Shown: positions 46,650-56,240, counted from the first letter of the stretch. The stretch: 64,000 nucleotides of DNA from Laribacter hongkongensis DSM 14985 (GCF_000423285.1 NZ_AUHR01000001.1:238498-302497); one strand, 5' to 3'. The notes: a model not told the origin generated them from the letters alone. Numbers and translations are program-made.

Positions 46650-48230
46650 ATGACCAAGATCGAACGCGCGCTGATCAGCGTTTCCGACAAGACCGGCATC
46701 CTCGAATTCGCCCGCGGCCTCGCTGCCCACGGCGTCGAGATCCTCTCCACCGGCGGCACCGCCAAACTGCTGGCCGACAACAACGTGCCGGTGATCGAAG
46801 TCGCCGACTACACCGGCTTTCCGGAAATGCTCGACGGCCGCGTCAAGACGCTGCATCCGAAAATCCACGGCGGCATCCTCGGCCGCCGCGACCTGCCGGA
46901 ACACGTCGCCAAGATGGCCGAACACGGCATCGGCAACATCGATCTGGTGTGCGTGAACCTGTATCCGTTCGAAGCCACCATCGCCAAGGAAGGCTGTGCG
47001 CTGGAAGACGCGATCGAGAACATCGACATCGGCGGCCCGACCATGGTGCGCTCGGCTGCCAAGAACTGGGCCCACGTCGCCATCGTCACCGATGCCGCCG
47101 ACTACCCGGCCCTGCTGGAAGAAATGGGTGCCAATGCCGGCGCCCTGTCGCGCGCCACCCGCTTTGACCTGTCGCGCAAGGCCTTCACCCACACTGCCGC
47201 CTACGACGGTGCCATCAGCAACTACCTGACCGCCGTGCAGGCCGACCAGGGCCTGGCCGGCGAACCGGTCCGCACCCTGTTCCCGACCCGCCTCAACCTG
47301 CAGGTCGTCAAGGTGCAGGACATGCGCTACGGCGAAAATCCGCACCAGTCGGCCGCCTTCTACCGCGACCTCGACCCGGCGCCGGGCACGCTGGCACACT
47401 ACCGCCAGTTGCAGGGCAAGGAACTCAGCTACAACAACATCGCCGACTCCGATGCCGCCTGGGAAGCCGTCAAGACCTTTGACGACCCGGCCTGCGTCAT
47501 CGTCAAGCACGCCAACCCGTGCGGCGTGGCCGTGGCAGCCGATCCGCTGTCGGCCTACCGGCTGGCCTTTGCCACCGATACCACCAGCGCCTTTGGCGGC
47601 ATCATTGCCTTCAACCGCGAAGTGGATGCGGCCACCGTCGAAGCCGTCAGCGCCCAGTTCCTCGAAGTGCTGATCGCCCCGGCCTTTACCGATGACGCCA
47701 AGGCCCTGATCGCCGCCAAGAAAAACGTGCGCGTGCTGGAAGTACCGGTCGAAGCCGGTGCCAACCGCTTCGAACTCAAGCGCGTCGGCGGCGGCCTCCT
47801 GGTGCAGACCCCGGACATCAAGAACGTCACCCTCGACGAACTCAAGGTCGTCACCAAGGCCCAGCCGACCCGGCAGCAGCTGGCCGACCTGCTGTTTGCC
47901 TGGCGCGTGGCCAAGTTCGTCAAGTCCAACGCCATCGTGTTCGCGGCGGGTGGCCAGACTGCCGGCATCGGCGCCGGCCAGATGAGCCGTGTCGACTCGA
48001 CCCGCATCGCGGCCCGCAAGGCGCAGGATGCCGGCCTGTCGCTGAAAAACGCCGTTGCTGCCTCGGATGCCTTCTTCCCGTTCCGTGACGGCGTGGACGT
48101 GATCGCCGAACAGGGCATCAGCGCCATCATCCAGCCGGGCGGCTCGATGCGCGACGAAGAAGTGATCAAGGCTGCCGACGAACACGGCATTGCCATGGTG
48201 TTCACCGGCAACCGCCACTTCCGCCACTGA
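46650..48230 (+). CDS. purH: Bifunctional purine biosynthesis protein PurH
   Basis: AICAR formyltransferase/IMP cyclohydrolase, the last two steps to IMP, 526 residues. The N-terminal methylglyoxal-synthase-like domain ([37 protein letters not shown]) is the cyclohydrolase. The C-terminal domain carries KHANPCG and the end segment [28 protein letters not shown] terminator follows; purD lies two genes on. Confidence 0.96.
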   Translation: MTKIERALISVSDKTGILEFARGLAAHGVEILSTGGTAKLLADNNVPVIEVADYTGFPEMLDGRVKTLHPKIHGGILGRRDLPEHVAKMAEHGIGNIDLVCVNLYPFEATIAKEGCALEDAIENIDIGGPTMVRSAAKNWAHVAIVTDAADYPALLEEMGANAGALSRATRFDLSRKAFTHTAAYDGAISNYLTAVQADQGLAGEPVRTLFPTRLNLQVVKVQDMRYGENPHQSAAFYRDLDPAPGTLAHYRQLQGKELSYNNIADSDAAWEAVKTFDDPACVIVKHANPCGVAVAADPLSAYRLAFATDTTSAFGGIIAFNREVDAATVEAVSAQFLEVLIAPAFTDDAKALIAAKKNVRVLEVPVEAGANRFELKRVGGGLLVQTPDIKNVTLDELKVVTKAQPTRQQLADLLFAWRVAKFVKSNAIVFAAGGQTAGIGAGQMSRVDSTRIAARKAQDAGLSLKNAVAASDAFFPFRDGVDVIAEQGISAIIQPGGSMRDEEVIKAADEHGIAMVFTGNRHFRH

Positions 48231-48246
48231 TCCGGTCGGGTCTTAC

Positions 48247-48271
48247 GGAGCCGGCACGCCGGCTCCTTTTT
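48247..48271 (+). terminator. Terminator of purH
   Basis: GGAGCCGG-CACG-CCGGCTCC is a perfect 8-bp stem followed by TTTTT, 17 bp after the purH stop. Confidence 0.88.
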
Positions 48272-48294
48272 CACTGCCTGCGGGGAGTTTCCTG

Positions 48295-48915
48295 ATGAAA
48301 CAGATGGTTTGCTGGCTGACGGCCGGCCTGCTGACGCTGGGTGGCTTGCCCGCACGGGCCGGCGACACCGTACCGGCTGTCCCCGAAACACCCGCTGCTC
48401 CCGCTGCACCGGCAGTCCAGGAGACACCGGCCAGCTCCGCTGCCCCCGGCTTCTGGCAACGCAGCTGGGACAATGTCGAAACCACCTGGCGCTCGGACCG
48501 CTACGAGCTGTACCTGCCCGCCATCACCTGGCACAACCGGGCGTTTTACGACCGGGACAAGATCGACGAATACAACGAACACCCCTGGGGGCTGGGGCTG
48601 GGCCGCTACCGCTACGACAGCGACGGCAACTGGCATGCGCTGTACGCGATGTTCTTCCTCGACTCGCATGACAAGGTCGAGCCGTTTGCCGGCTATGCCT
48701 GGCAGAAGATCTGGCGGCCCGCCGACGACGTGCGGCTGGGTGCCGGTTTCACGGTCGGCGTCACCGCCCGCTCGGACTACAGCTACATTCCGTTCCCGGC
48801 CATCCTGCCTCTGGTATCGGTCGAGTACCGGCGTCTGGCCTTGCAGGCCACGTACATTCCCGGTGGTCACAACAACGGCAACGTGCTGTTCGGCTGGTTG
48901 CGCTGGCAGTTGTAA
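48295..48915 (+). CDS. pagP: Lipid A palmitoyltransferase PagP
   Basis: Outer-membrane enzyme moving palmitate from phospholipids to lipid A, 206 residues. A signal peptide (about 1-22) and an Ala/Pro linker (about 24-50) precede the barrel. Catalytic residues are visible: His in LPAITWHNRAFYD and Asp-Ser in MFFLDSHDK; YNEHPWGLG, GFTVGVTAR and TYIPGGHNNGNV also match E. coli PagP. The Pro/Ala-rich N-terminal linker is an addition. It confers resistance to cationic peptides in relatives. GGGGAG precedes the ATG. Confidence 0.93.
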   Translation: MKQMVCWLTAGLLTLGGLPARAGDTVPAVPETPAAPAAPAVQETPASSAAPGFWQRSWDNVETTWRSDRYELYLPAITWHNRAFYDRDKIDEYNEHPWGLGLGRYRYDSDGNWHALYAMFFLDSHDKVEPFAGYAWQKIWRPADDVRLGAGFTVGVTARSDYSYIPFPAILPLVSVEYRRLALQATYIPGGHNNGNVLFGWLRWQL

Positions 48916-48975
48916 ACCCCAGACGCGCAACAGGTCACCCCTGCGGCAACAGACAGATTCCTTGGAGCATTGCAC

Positions 48976-50253
48976 ATGAAAGTACTGGTTATTGGTTCCG
49001 GCGGCCGCGAACATGCGCTCGCCTGGCGCATCGCCCGCTCGCCGCGCATCCAGAAAGTGTTCGTCGCCCCCGGCAATGCCGGCACCGCGCTGGACCCGGA
49101 CCTGGAAAACGTCGGCCTGACCGACATTCCGGCACTGATCGAGTTTGCCCGCGCCGAAAAGGTCGAGTTCACCGTGGTCGGCCCGGAAGCGCCGCTGGCC
49201 GCCGGCATCGTCGATGCCTTCCGTGACGCCGGCCTGCGCATTTTCGGTCCGACCCGGCACTGCGCCCAGCTGGAAAGCTCGAAGGACTTTGCCAAGGCCT
49301 TCATGCAGCGCCACGGCATCCCGACCGCCGGCTACCAGACCTTTACCGATGCCGCTGCCGCCCGTGCCTACGTGGACGGCAAGGGTGCCCCGATCGTGAT
49401 CAAGGCCGACGGCCTCGCAGCCGGCAAGGGCGTGGTGGTGGCCATGACGCTGGCCGAAGCCCACGCCGCGATCGACGACATGCTGGTCGGCAACAAGATG
49501 GGAGCAGCCGGCGCCCGCGTGGTGATCGAGGATTTCCTTGAGGGTGAAGAAGCCAGCTTCATCGTGATGGTCGACGGCGACCATGTGCTGGCGATGGCGA
49601 CCAGCCAGGACCACAAGCGCCTGAAGGACAACGACGAAGGCCCCAACACCGGCGGCATGGGTGCCTACAGCCCGGCACCGGTGGTAACGCCGCAGGTGCA
49701 CGCGCGGGTGATGCGCGACATCATCCTGCCGACGGTAGCCGGCATGAAGAAGGACGGCCACGCCTATACCGGCTTCCTGTACGCCGGGCTGATGATCGAC
49801 AAGGCCGGCAATCCGTTCACCATCGAGTTCAACTGCCGCTTCGGCGATCCGGAAACCCAGCCGATCATGGCACGCCTGAAATCGGACTTCACCGTGCTGC
49901 TGGAGGCCGGTATTGACGGGAAACTGGACCAGGTCGAAGCCGAATGGGACCGCCGGGTAGCGCTCGGCGTGGTGCTGGCAGCCGAAAACTATCCGGAGAC
50001 CCCGCGCAAGGGCGACGTGATCACCGGCATTCCGGCCGCAACCGACGACAGCGTCACCTTCCACGCCGGCACGACCTTCAATACGGCCGGCGAGCTGGTC
50101 ACCAGCGGCGGGCGCGTGCTGTGTGCCGTCGGCCTCGGTGACAGCGTGAAAATGGCACAGAACAAGGCGTATGCCGTCGCCGACCAGATCCGCTTTGCCG
50201 GCAAGCAGATGCGCCGCGACATCGGCAGCAAGGCAATCAACCGCAAGGGCTGA
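48976..50253 (+). CDS. purD: Phosphoribosylamine-glycine ligase PurD
   Basis: ATP-grasp enzyme of the second purine step, 425 residues. The N-terminal MKVLVIGSGGREHALAW, then VVGPEAPLAAGIVD, IKADGLAAGKGVVVA, GPNTGGMGAYSP and EFNCRFGDPETQ are all family hallmarks. The start at 48976 matches the family; an ATG two codons earlier also exists. It ends with a strong terminator. Confidence 0.96.
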   Translation: MKVLVIGSGGREHALAWRIARSPRIQKVFVAPGNAGTALDPDLENVGLTDIPALIEFARAEKVEFTVVGPEAPLAAGIVDAFRDAGLRIFGPTRHCAQLESSKDFAKAFMQRHGIPTAGYQTFTDAAAARAYVDGKGAPIVIKADGLAAGKGVVVAMTLAEAHAAIDDMLVGNKMGAAGARVVIEDFLEGEEASFIVMVDGDHVLAMATSQDHKRLKDNDEGPNTGGMGAYSPAPVVTPQVHARVMRDIILPTVAGMKKDGHAYTGFLYAGLMIDKAGNPFTIEFNCRFGDPETQPIMARLKSDFTVLLEAGIDGKLDQVEAEWDRRVALGVVLAAENYPETPRKGDVITGIPAATDDSVTFHAGTTFNTAGELVTSGGRVLCAVGLGDSVKMAQNKAYAVADQIRFAGKQMRRDIGSKAINRKG

Positions 50254-50267
50254 TCCGCCAGGCAGAC

Positions 50268-50299
50268 ACGCCGTCCGCTGATGCGGGCGGCGTTTTTTT
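50268..50299 (+). terminator. Terminator of purD
   Basis: ACGCCGTCCGC and GCGGGCGGCGT form an 11-bp stem (one G-U) with TGAT loop, followed by TTTTTTTG. Confidence 0.88.
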
Positions 50300-50321
50300 G
50301 CATGCAGGCCGGAAAACGGAC

Positions 50322-50346
50322 AAAAAAAATCAGCCGGAAGGCTGAT
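50322..50346 (-). terminator. Terminator of the Asn-Gly-Thr tRNA operon
   Basis: On the minus strand, ATCAGCC-TTCC-GGCTGAT is a perfect 7-bp stem followed by TTTTTTTG. It converges with the purD terminator 22 bp away. Confidence 0.88.
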
Positions 50347-50367
50347 GTGCTGTGCGACGGATGCTTA

Positions 50368-50442
<75 letters not shown>

Positions 50443-50455
50443 ATCCGGGCGAAAC

Positions 50456-50531
50456 TGGAGCGGGAAACGAGGCTCGAACTCGCGACCTCAACCTTGGCAA
50501 GGTTGCGCTCTACCAACTGAGCTATTCCCGC
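50456..50531 (-). tRNA. tRNA-Gly (anticodon GCC)
   Basis: Acceptor GCGGGAA/TTCCCGC, anticodon loop TTGCCAA, T-loop AGTTCGAGCCT and encoded CCA; 76 bases. Confidence 0.96.
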
Positions 50532-50537
50532 TTTGTG

Positions 50538-50613
50538 TGGCTCCTCGACCTGGGCTCGAACCAGGGACCTACGGATTAACAGTCCGGCGCTCTACCGACT
50601 GAGCTATCGAGGA
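50538..50613 (-). tRNA. tRNA-Asn (anticodon GTT)
   Basis: Acceptor TCCTCGA/TCGAGGA, anticodon loop CTGTTAA, T-loop GGTTCGAGCCC and encoded CCA; 76 bases. First of the three tRNAs. Confidence 0.96.
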
Positions 50614-50648
50614 ACATGCAACCGCCGAAACCGGCTGCGAGGAGAGGG

Positions 50649-50677
50649 ATAATACGCAAAACCGGCGTCGCACACAA
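50649..50677 (-). promoter_or_regulatory. Promoter of the Asn-Gly-Thr tRNA operon
   Basis: On the minus strand, TTGTGT (50672-50677), a 17-bp spacer and TATTAT (50649-50654), placed about 36 bp before tRNA-Asn. Confidence 0.7.
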
Positions 50678-50685
50678 GACTCCAG

Positions 50686-50710
50686 CAAGAAAAACTGCGG
50701 TTTTTCCGCT
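50686..50710 (-). terminator. Possible weak terminator of the nitroreductase gene
   Basis: On the minus strand, AGCGG-AAAAA-CCGC with a following AGTTTTTCTTG. The stem is only four to five base pairs, so termination may be partial and readthrough into the tRNA operon is possible. Confidence 0.4.
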
Positions 50711-50749
50711 TTCATCCATAGAGGGTGACGCCGGCCTGACCCGCCGCTG

Positions 50750-51352
50750 TCAGAAGCGGTTGCGGACCACCACTTCATCAACCGGCAGCTTGCCGATGCG
50801 CGGGCGGGCGGGCTCCAGTGCCTTGCCGATCGCCACCATCATCACGATCACATGATCGTCCGGCAGGTTGACCAGACGCGCCACGGCGTCAAAATCAAAA
50901 CCGTCCATCGGGCAGGAATCGTAGCCCATGGCCCGTGCCGCCAGCATCAGGGTCTGCGCCAGAATGCCGCCGCTGCGCATGGTTTCGTCACGCTGCACCA
51001 ACGGCTTGTCGCGGTAATAGGCATCGATGGCACCGGTCATGAAATCCTGTACCGGTCCCGGCGCTTCCTGCCAGATCCGGCCGGCATGCTTGCGCCAGCT
51101 GGCCAGATCGGCGGTCAACACCAGAAGCAGAGAGGCATCGGTCACCTGCGCCTGGTTCCAGGCCACTTCGCGGATCGACTGGCGCAGGGCCGGATCATCC
51201 ACCTTCACCAGCCGGCCGTGCTGCAGGTTGAAGGCACTCGGCGCGGTCAGCGCCAGCTCGAACAGCGTCTGCTCCTCGGCAGCAGTCAGGCGATGGGCCG
51301 GGTCAAAATGCTTGACCGCACGGCGGGTACGGATGGCGTCAAAAGTCTGCAT
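50750..51352 (-). CDS. Nitroreductase family protein
   Basis: FMN-dependent NAD(P)H oxidoreductase of 200 residues. The N-terminal RTRRAVKHFDPAHRLT and APSAFNLQHGRLV bind FMN, and ARAMGYDSCPMDGFDFDAV and MMVAIGKALEPARPRIGKLP are typical of the NfnB/YdgI-like branch. The natural substrate is unknown; relatives reduce nitroaromatics or quinones. Single gene upstream of the tRNA operon. Confidence 0.88.
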   Translation of the reverse strand: MQTFDAIRTRRAVKHFDPAHRLTAAEEQTLFELALTAPSAFNLQHGRLVKVDDPALRQSIREVAWNQAQVTDASLLLVLTADLASWRKHAGRIWQEAPGPVQDFMTGAIDAYYRDKPLVQRDETMRSGGILAQTLMLAARAMGYDSCPMDGFDFDAVARLVNLPDDHVIVMMVAIGKALEPARPRIGKLPVDEVVVRNRF

Positions 51353-51488
51353 GGAACCACTCCTTCAGCATAAAGTGCCGCCATCCTAGCGGGTACGTTC
51401 CCCGGCTGTCAGCCGGGTTTTTCAGCGGTGGCCTTTCCGGTCCGGCAGCCGGCCGGCAACTGCCGCCGGCGCACCCGAATACCGGTGT

Positions 51489-52130
51489 TCAGCGAACACC
51501 GTACTGCGTGCGGTAGGCCTCAACGCGGGTAAGGTTATCCGCCAGATCCGGGCTACCGGCCAGAAAGCCCAAGAGATCGTCCAGCGAGGCAATCGCCACC
51601 ACCGGCAGGCCGAATTTCTGCGCCACTTCCTGGGTCGCCGACAGCTCACCCTGGCCACGCTCCATGCGGTCGAGCGCAATCGCCACCCCGGCCGGCTCGG
51701 CGCCGTTGGCACGGATGATCTCGACCGATTCGCGCACCGACGTGCCAGCGGAAATCACGTCATCGATGATCAGCACCCGGCCCTTGAGCGGTGCCCCGAT
51801 CAGGGTGCCGCCCTCGCCGTGGTCCTTGGCTTCCTTGCGGTTGAAGGCAAACGGCACGTCGCGGCCCTGCTCGGCCAGCATCATCGCCGTGGCACCGGCC
51901 AGCACGATGCCCTTGTAGGCCGGGCCGAACAGCATGTCGAACGCAATGCCGCTCTCGCTGATCGAGCGGGCGTAAAAACGCGCCAGCGACAGCAGGCTGG
52001 CACCGTGATTGAAGAGGCCGGCATTGAAGAAATACGGGCTCGGGCGACCTGCCTTGGTCACGAACTCACCAAAACGCAGCACCTGCTCTTCGACGGCAAA
52101 GCGAATAAAATCCTGACGAAAATCGCTCAT
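51489..52130 (-). CDS. pyrE: Orotate phosphoribosyltransferase PyrE
   Basis: Pyrimidine enzyme adding ribose-5-phosphate to orotate, 213 residues. The N-terminal [18 protein letters not shown] and [34 protein letters not shown] and the PRPP loop [16 protein letters not shown] are diagnostic. The start at 52130 follows family length. It is divergent from exonuclease III, 86 bp away, as in other Neisseriales. Confidence 0.96.
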   Translation of the reverse strand: MSDFRQDFIRFAVEEQVLRFGEFVTKAGRPSPYFFNAGLFNHGASLLSLARFYARSISESGIAFDMLFGPAYKGIVLAGATAMMLAEQGRDVPFAFNRKEAKDHGEGGTLIGAPLKGRVLIIDDVISAGTSVRESVEIIRANGAEPAGVAIALDRMERGQGELSATQEVAQKFGLPVVAIASLDDLLGFLAGSPDLADNLTRVEAYRTQYGVR

Positions 52131-52216
52131 GATCCCAATCCTTGTGCAAAACGGCGCGAAGGATAGCATGCCCGCCCGGCCGCCTGGCCGCAGGCTTCCC
52201 ACCGGAGAACCACCTC

Positions 52217-52990
52217 TTGACCCGCATTGTCAGTGCCAACCTCAACGGCATCCGTTCCGCCACCCAGAAGGGCTTTTTCGACTGGCTCGCCACCACCGGC
52301 GCCGACGTGGTGTGCGTGCAGGAACTCAAGGCCCAGCTCGCCGACCTCAAGCCGGAACACCGCACCCCGGCCGGTTTTCCGTTTGCCGCCTTCCACTGCG
52401 CCGAGAAAAAGGGCTACAGCGGGGTCGGCCTCTATGCCCGCCGCGAGCCCGACCGGGTGGTGGAGGGGCTCGGCATCGACTGGATCGACAGTGAGGGCCG
52501 CTACCTGCGCGCCGATTTCGGCACCCTGTCGGTGATCTCGCTCTACCTGCCTTCCGGCTCCAGCTCGGAAGAACGCCAGGCAGTGAAATTCCGCTTCATG
52601 GACGCCTTCCTGCCGCACCTCGACGCCCTGCGTACCGAAGGCCGCGACATCGTGCTGTGCGGCGACTGGAACATTGCCCACAACGAAATCGACCTGAAAA
52701 ACTGGAAAGGCAACCTGAAAAATTCCGGCTTCCTGCCGGAAGAGCGCGCCTGGATCGGTGCACGCTTTGCCGAAGGCTGGGCGGATGTCTGGCGCCAGCT
52801 CTATCCGGAAGCACCCGGCTACACCTGGTGGTCGCAGCGCGGCCAGGCCTACGCCAAGGATGTCGGCTGGCGCATCGACTACCAGATCGCCACCGCCGGC
52901 CTTGCCGCCCGCGCACAGTCGGCGTTTGTCTACAAGGACACCAGGTTCTCCGACCACGCCCCGCTGGTGGTCGACTACGCCGACGCCTGA
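52217..52990 (+). CDS. xthA: Exodeoxyribonuclease III family AP endonuclease
   Basis: DNA-repair nuclease of 257 residues. Catalytic elements: NLNGIR near the start, VCVQELKAQ (metal Glu), [19 protein letters not shown] (Asp/Asn) and the final [10 protein letters not shown]. The start is taken as TTG at 52217, because it gives the exact family N-terminus ([14 protein letters not shown]) and has GGAG about 9 bases upstream; no ATG or GTG is suitably placed. Abasic-site incision is the expected activity. Confidence 0.9.
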   Translation: MTRIVSANLNGIRSATQKGFFDWLATTGADVVCVQELKAQLADLKPEHRTPAGFPFAAFHCAEKKGYSGVGLYARREPDRVVEGLGIDWIDSEGRYLRADFGTLSVISLYLPSGSSSEERQAVKFRFMDAFLPHLDALRTEGRDIVLCGDWNIAHNEIDLKNWKGNLKNSGFLPEERAWIGARFAEGWADVWRQLYPEAPGYTWWSQRGQAYAKDVGWRIDYQIATAGLAARAQSAFVYKDTRFSDHAPLVVDYADA

Positions 52991-53090
52991 CCTGGCAGAC
53001 AGACCGCCGGTCAGCCGGACGACACCGGCGGCTTGAGCCGCTCCGGCCCGGCCCCTATGTCACAGGGAGTCACACGACCGGAGCCGCATC

Positions 53091-53282
53091 ATGCGAGGCT
53101 ATGTCATCGAAAAAATGTCGCTCGGCGAACTGCCGCGCTGGTACGTCCTCAACGAACAGCCTCCGCGGCAGCCTGTCGCCGGCCCGTTCGACACCGAAGA
53201 AGCGGCGCAGGCCGAAGCCCTGCGGCTGGCCGAAAACGACCACCGGCACGCCCTGCACTCTGCCCGTAACCACCGCGACTGA
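53091..53282 (+). CDS. Small hypothetical protein
   Basis: A 63-residue polar protein opening MRGYVIEKMSLGELPRWYV and containing FDTEEAAQAEALRLAEND, which looks like a small alpha/beta fold. CGGAG precedes the ATG at good spacing. No family recognised. It converges with the next small gene, 17 bp away. Confidence 0.6.
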   Translation: MRGYVIEKMSLGELPRWYVLNEQPPRQPVAGPFDTEEAAQAEALRLAENDHRHALHSARNHRD

Positions 53283-53299
53283 CAGCGCGCCGGGTACGG

Positions 53300-53539
53300 C
53301 TACACCACCCAGTCTTCCGGGCCGGCTGCATCGTCTGTAGTGACGGCAGGGGGTGAAAAGGTCAGCCGGACCGTTTCACGGCCACCGCCGGCACCCCATT
53401 CCAGCGCCACCCGCTCCAGCAGGAGCGGCGTCTGGCGGGAACCGGACTGCACGCAGAACAGGACCGGCGCATCCGGCTGGCCACGCTGGTACAGCTGGTT
53501 CAGGAGGGCAATCAGGTCAGCAAGGTTGGGAGCAGTCAT
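53300..53539 (-). CDS. Small hypothetical protein
   Basis: A 79-residue protein with N-terminal helix APNLADLIALLNQLYQRG and a beta-rich end (PVLFCVQSG, LLERVALEWG, TVRLTFSPP). The start at 53539 has GGAG 8 bases upstream; the frame extends further but without support. No signal peptide, no family recognised. Isolated and facing away from the MITE remnant. Confidence 0.6.
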   Translation of the reverse strand: MTAPNLADLIALLNQLYQRGQPDAPVLFCVQSGSRQTPLLLERVALEWGAGGGRETVRLTFSPPAVTTDDAAGPEDWVV

Positions 53540-53770
53540 GGGCCGGACTCCGTGCAGGAAAGGATGATCCAGCCTGGCACGCACACGGCACGTCCGGGAA
53601 ACAAAATTCCCGGCGCCCCCTCCGCCCGGTCGGGTTCGTACACACCGCTCCTGGCCCTGCGGCCATCCAGCCCTTGCAGGCCGGCATTAACGGACAGGCG
53701 TAGCCGGAATTCCGGCACGGACCCGGCGGCCGGCGCGACACCAGTACACCGGCAGCATGCCTCGGCCTGA

Positions 53771-53892
53771 GAACGTGTTCACGATCTCCTGAATGGCAGG
53801 ATTTCTTCAAACTTCTCTCGACTGATGTCGCTGGCGTAGGGCTTCCTCATCCCACCATGATCCGCCAACTCGACGAGATCGTGAACACGTTC
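53771..53892. mobile_element. 122-bp MITE-like IS5-type remnant
   Basis: Perfect 18-bp terminal inverted repeats (GAACGTGTTCACGATCTC and GAGATCGTGAACACGTTC) flank the element, with TGA on both sides (53768-53770 and 53893-53895) as a 3-bp target duplication of the TNA type used by some IS5-family groups. The interior holds the start of a transposase gene that runs straight into the other end, so this is an internal-deletion derivative. It could be moved only by a full-length relative elsewhere. About 230 bp to its left and 110 bp to its right contain no recognisable gene. Confidence 0.82.
53779..53850 (-). pseudogene. Truncated IS5-type transposase start
   Basis: Reads MRKPYASDISREKFEEILPF and then stops three codons later, inside the element's terminal repeat. 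The opening is the well-known N-terminus of IS5-family orfA transposases. Only 23 codons remain. Confidence 0.75.
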
Positions 53893-54002
53893 TGAGATTC
53901 CGCCTGTGCCCGGCATCCCTGCCGCGCCATGCAGCAGACAGGCGGGTCGCAGCACGCCAAACCATCATCAGGCTCAGGCGGACTGCAGCTGGCCAGTGCC
54001 GG

Positions 54003-54737
54003 TCAGGCCAGCGGCAGGCGGGTCGCCACAACGGCCAGCAACAGCAGTCCGGTTTCAGTCAGTTCGATACCGGCGCCCAGACAGTCGCCGCTCATGCCGC
54101 CCAGTCGCCGCCACAGAAAGCGCCGCCAGCCCCACCACAGCACTGGCGCCAGCAACAGCACTGGTGCCAGCCAGGCCGACAGGGCCGCCAGCAGCAACCA
54201 CGACAGCCAGAATGCCGGCCAGTCATGACGCCAGGCAAAGCGCTCGGCGTGGCCGCCGGCCGACAGGGGCGGCAAGGTCGTCCACCATACGGCGCCCAGC
54301 CGCGCCCACGCCGGCAGCAACACCAGCGCACTCCAGCCCACGCCGTGGCGCACGGCCAGCATCAGCAGCACCAGCTTGGCCAATAGTTGCAGCGCCAGCG
54401 TGATCACGGCAAAGCTGCCGGTGTGCGGATCTTTCAGGACGGCCAGAAAGCGCTCGGGACTGCGGTGTGCCGCACCGAGGCCGTCGGCCAGATCGCCAAG
54501 ACCGTCCAGATGCAGCCCGCCCGTCACCCATACCCACGTCACCAGCATCAGCAGTGCAGCCAGCCACGGGTCCAGCCAGGCGCCCAGCCAGCCCAGGGCT
54601 GCCACCAGCGCGCCGACCAGCAGGCCCACCACGGCAAACCAGCGGATGGCACCGGCCAGCCAGGCCGGATCAAACGTGCGCAACTGCGGCGTCGGCAGGC
54701 GGGTCAGGAACTGCACCGCCAGGATCAGGCTCCGCAT
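54003..54737 (-). CDS. cobS: Adenosylcobinamide-GDP ribazoletransferase CobS
   Basis: Membrane enzyme that joins alpha-ribazole to adenosylcobinamide-GDP, 244 residues with several hydrophobic segments. The N-terminal LILAVQFLTRLPTP and the motif GGLHLDGLGDLADGLGAAHRSPERFLAVLKDPHTGSFA (acidic metal site) are diagnostic. Works with CobU, CobT and CobC elsewhere in the window. It follows the TauE-like gene by 3 bp. Confidence 0.94.
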   Translation of the reverse strand: MRSLILAVQFLTRLPTPQLRTFDPAWLAGAIRWFAVVGLLVGALVAALGWLGAWLDPWLAALLMLVTWVWVTGGLHLDGLGDLADGLGAAHRSPERFLAVLKDPHTGSFAVITLALQLLAKLVLLMLAVRHGVGWSALVLLPAWARLGAVWWTTLPPLSAGGHAERFAWRHDWPAFWLSWLLLAALSAWLAPVLLLAPVLWWGWRRFLWRRLGGMSGDCLGAGIELTETGLLLLAVVATRLPLA

Positions 54738-54740
54738 GAA

Positions 54741-55544
54741 TTAGCGCACCAGTGTCCACAGCATCTGCGTGGCCATCACCGCCATCAGTCCGGCAAACAC
54801 TTTTTTCAGGCGCGACACCGGCAGCCGGTGCGCCAGCCTGGCACCCTGCGGCGCGACCAGAACCGTGACCACACTCAGGGCGAGCAGGCCAGGCAGATAA
54901 ACAAAGCCCACGGCGCCCGGCGGCAGGTCGGGAGCATGCCAGCCGCTGATGACGTAACCGACGGCACCGGCCACGGCAATCGGCCAGCCCAGCGCGGCGC
55001 TGGTGGCAATGGCACGCGGCATCGGCACGTTGCACCAGCTCATGAACGGCACGCTCATCGAACCGCCGCCAATGCCGACAAAACTGGAAATCACCCCGAT
55101 CACGCCGCCGCTGCTCCACAGTCCCAGCGGCCCCGGCAAGGGCCGGCCGCCCTGCGGTTTTTTGTCCGCCAGCATCTGCAACGCGATCACGTAGGCATAA
55201 ACGACGAAGAACCATTTGAGGTCATGGCTGGGAATCCAGCCGGCAATCTGCGAGCCGACCAGCATGCCGACGATCATCGCCGGCGCCATGCGCTTCACGA
55301 TGCTCCAGTCCACGGCGCCGCGTGCATGGTGCGCACGCACGCTGGCAAAGCTGGTGAACACCATGACCGCCAGCGACGTACCCAGCGCCAGGTGCTGGAC
55401 CTGATGCGTCACGCCGGCGGCCTCCAGCACCCATACCATGGCCGGCACGATGATGAGCCCGCCGCCCACCCCCAGCAAACCGGCCAGAAAACCGGCCACT
55501 ACGCCAATACCGGCCAGTGGCAACAACAGGGAAACATCAGGCAT
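54741..55544 (-). CDS. TauE/SafE family membrane permease
   Basis: Integral membrane protein of 267 residues with about eight helices, of the TauE/SafE family (sulfite or other anion export in some members). Visible are FLAGLLGVGGGLIIVPAM at the start and FVGIGGGSMSVPFM in the second half, the repeated family motif. Co-transcribed upstream of cobS (3 bp apart), which suggests a link to cobalamin, perhaps transport of a related compound or metal, but this is inference. Confidence 0.85.
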   Translation of the reverse strand: MPDVSLLLPLAGIGVVAGFLAGLLGVGGGLIIVPAMVWVLEAAGVTHQVQHLALGTSLAVMVFTSFASVRAHHARGAVDWSIVKRMAPAMIVGMLVGSQIAGWIPSHDLKWFFVVYAYVIALQMLADKKPQGGRPLPGPLGLWSSGGVIGVISSFVGIGGGSMSVPFMSWCNVPMPRAIATSAALGWPIAVAGAVGYVISGWHAPDLPPGAVGFVYLPGLLALSVVTVLVAPQGARLAHRLPVSRLKKVFAGLMAVMATQMLWTLVR

Positions 55545-55612
55545 GACACACGCTCGGCAACCGGACCAAAGGCGGCATTGTGCCTACGTCCGGCCCGACA
55601 ATGCAAAAGGGA

Positions 55613-56200
55613 TCAGAGCTGGCGCGGCCAGCGTCCGGCCTCGGTCAGCACGCCGTCGAGCGGCTGGTCGTGCGCCTCGCGCGGCACGGCATCCACCCGC
55701 TGGCAGGCAAAGGCGCAGCCCAGCAGCCATGGCCGGCGCGCGGCTTTCGCGAGGGGTGCCAGCGTGGTGTCGTAATAGCCGCCGCCCTGGCCGAGCCGGA
55801 AGCCGTCATCGTCAAAGCCCACCAGCGGCAGGCAGACCAGATCCAGCTGCCGGGCCGTCACACCGCGGCCCAGCGGCTCGCGGATACCCAGCCGGCTGAC
55901 CCGCCAGCGGGTGGCTTCTGTCAGTTCGACAAAACCGAGCCGCCGGCCGTGTCTGGGCACCACCGGCACAAACACGTGGCAGCGCCGTTTGCGGGCCCGT
56001 TGCAGCAGGGGTTGCAATGACAGCTCGCTCCCGGCTGCCATGTACAGTGCCACCCGGCGCCCCGGCCGCAGGAAGCGCTGCACCTGCACCGCCACCCGGC
56101 GGGCAGCCAGTTGCCGTTCGGCAGGCGACAGTGCCTGCCTCCGCTGGCGCAAGACGCGCCGCAGCACACGCTTGAGTTCGGTCGGGCTGTTCACGGACAC
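55613..56200 (-). CDS. fau: 5-formyltetrahydrofolate cyclo-ligase
   Basis: Enzyme converting 5-formyl-THF to methenyl-THF, 195 residues. The N-terminal LRRVLRQRRQALSPAE (Arg-rich, ATP-binding), VALYMAAGSE and LPLVGFDDDGFRLGQGGGYYD are the family motifs. Also known as ygfA; it lies directly downstream of 6S RNA, the conserved ssrS-ygfA arrangement. Confidence 0.94.
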   Translation of the reverse strand: MSVNSPTELKRVLRRVLRQRRQALSPAERQLAARRVAVQVQRFLRPGRRVALYMAAGSELSLQPLLQRARKRRCHVFVPVVPRHGRRLGFVELTEATRWRVSRLGIREPLGRGVTARQLDLVCLPLVGFDDDGFRLGQGGGYYDTTLAPLAKAARRPWLLGCAFACQRVDAVPREAHDQPLDGVLTEAGRWPRQL

Positions 56201-56240
56201 GGGAGAAAGACGAAGGGAAATGCAGCAGGAGAAACGAAAA

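Noticed and set aside
46362..48227. A 621-codon frame antisense to purH
   Set aside because: Base-composition artefact; purH on the other strand is conserved throughout.
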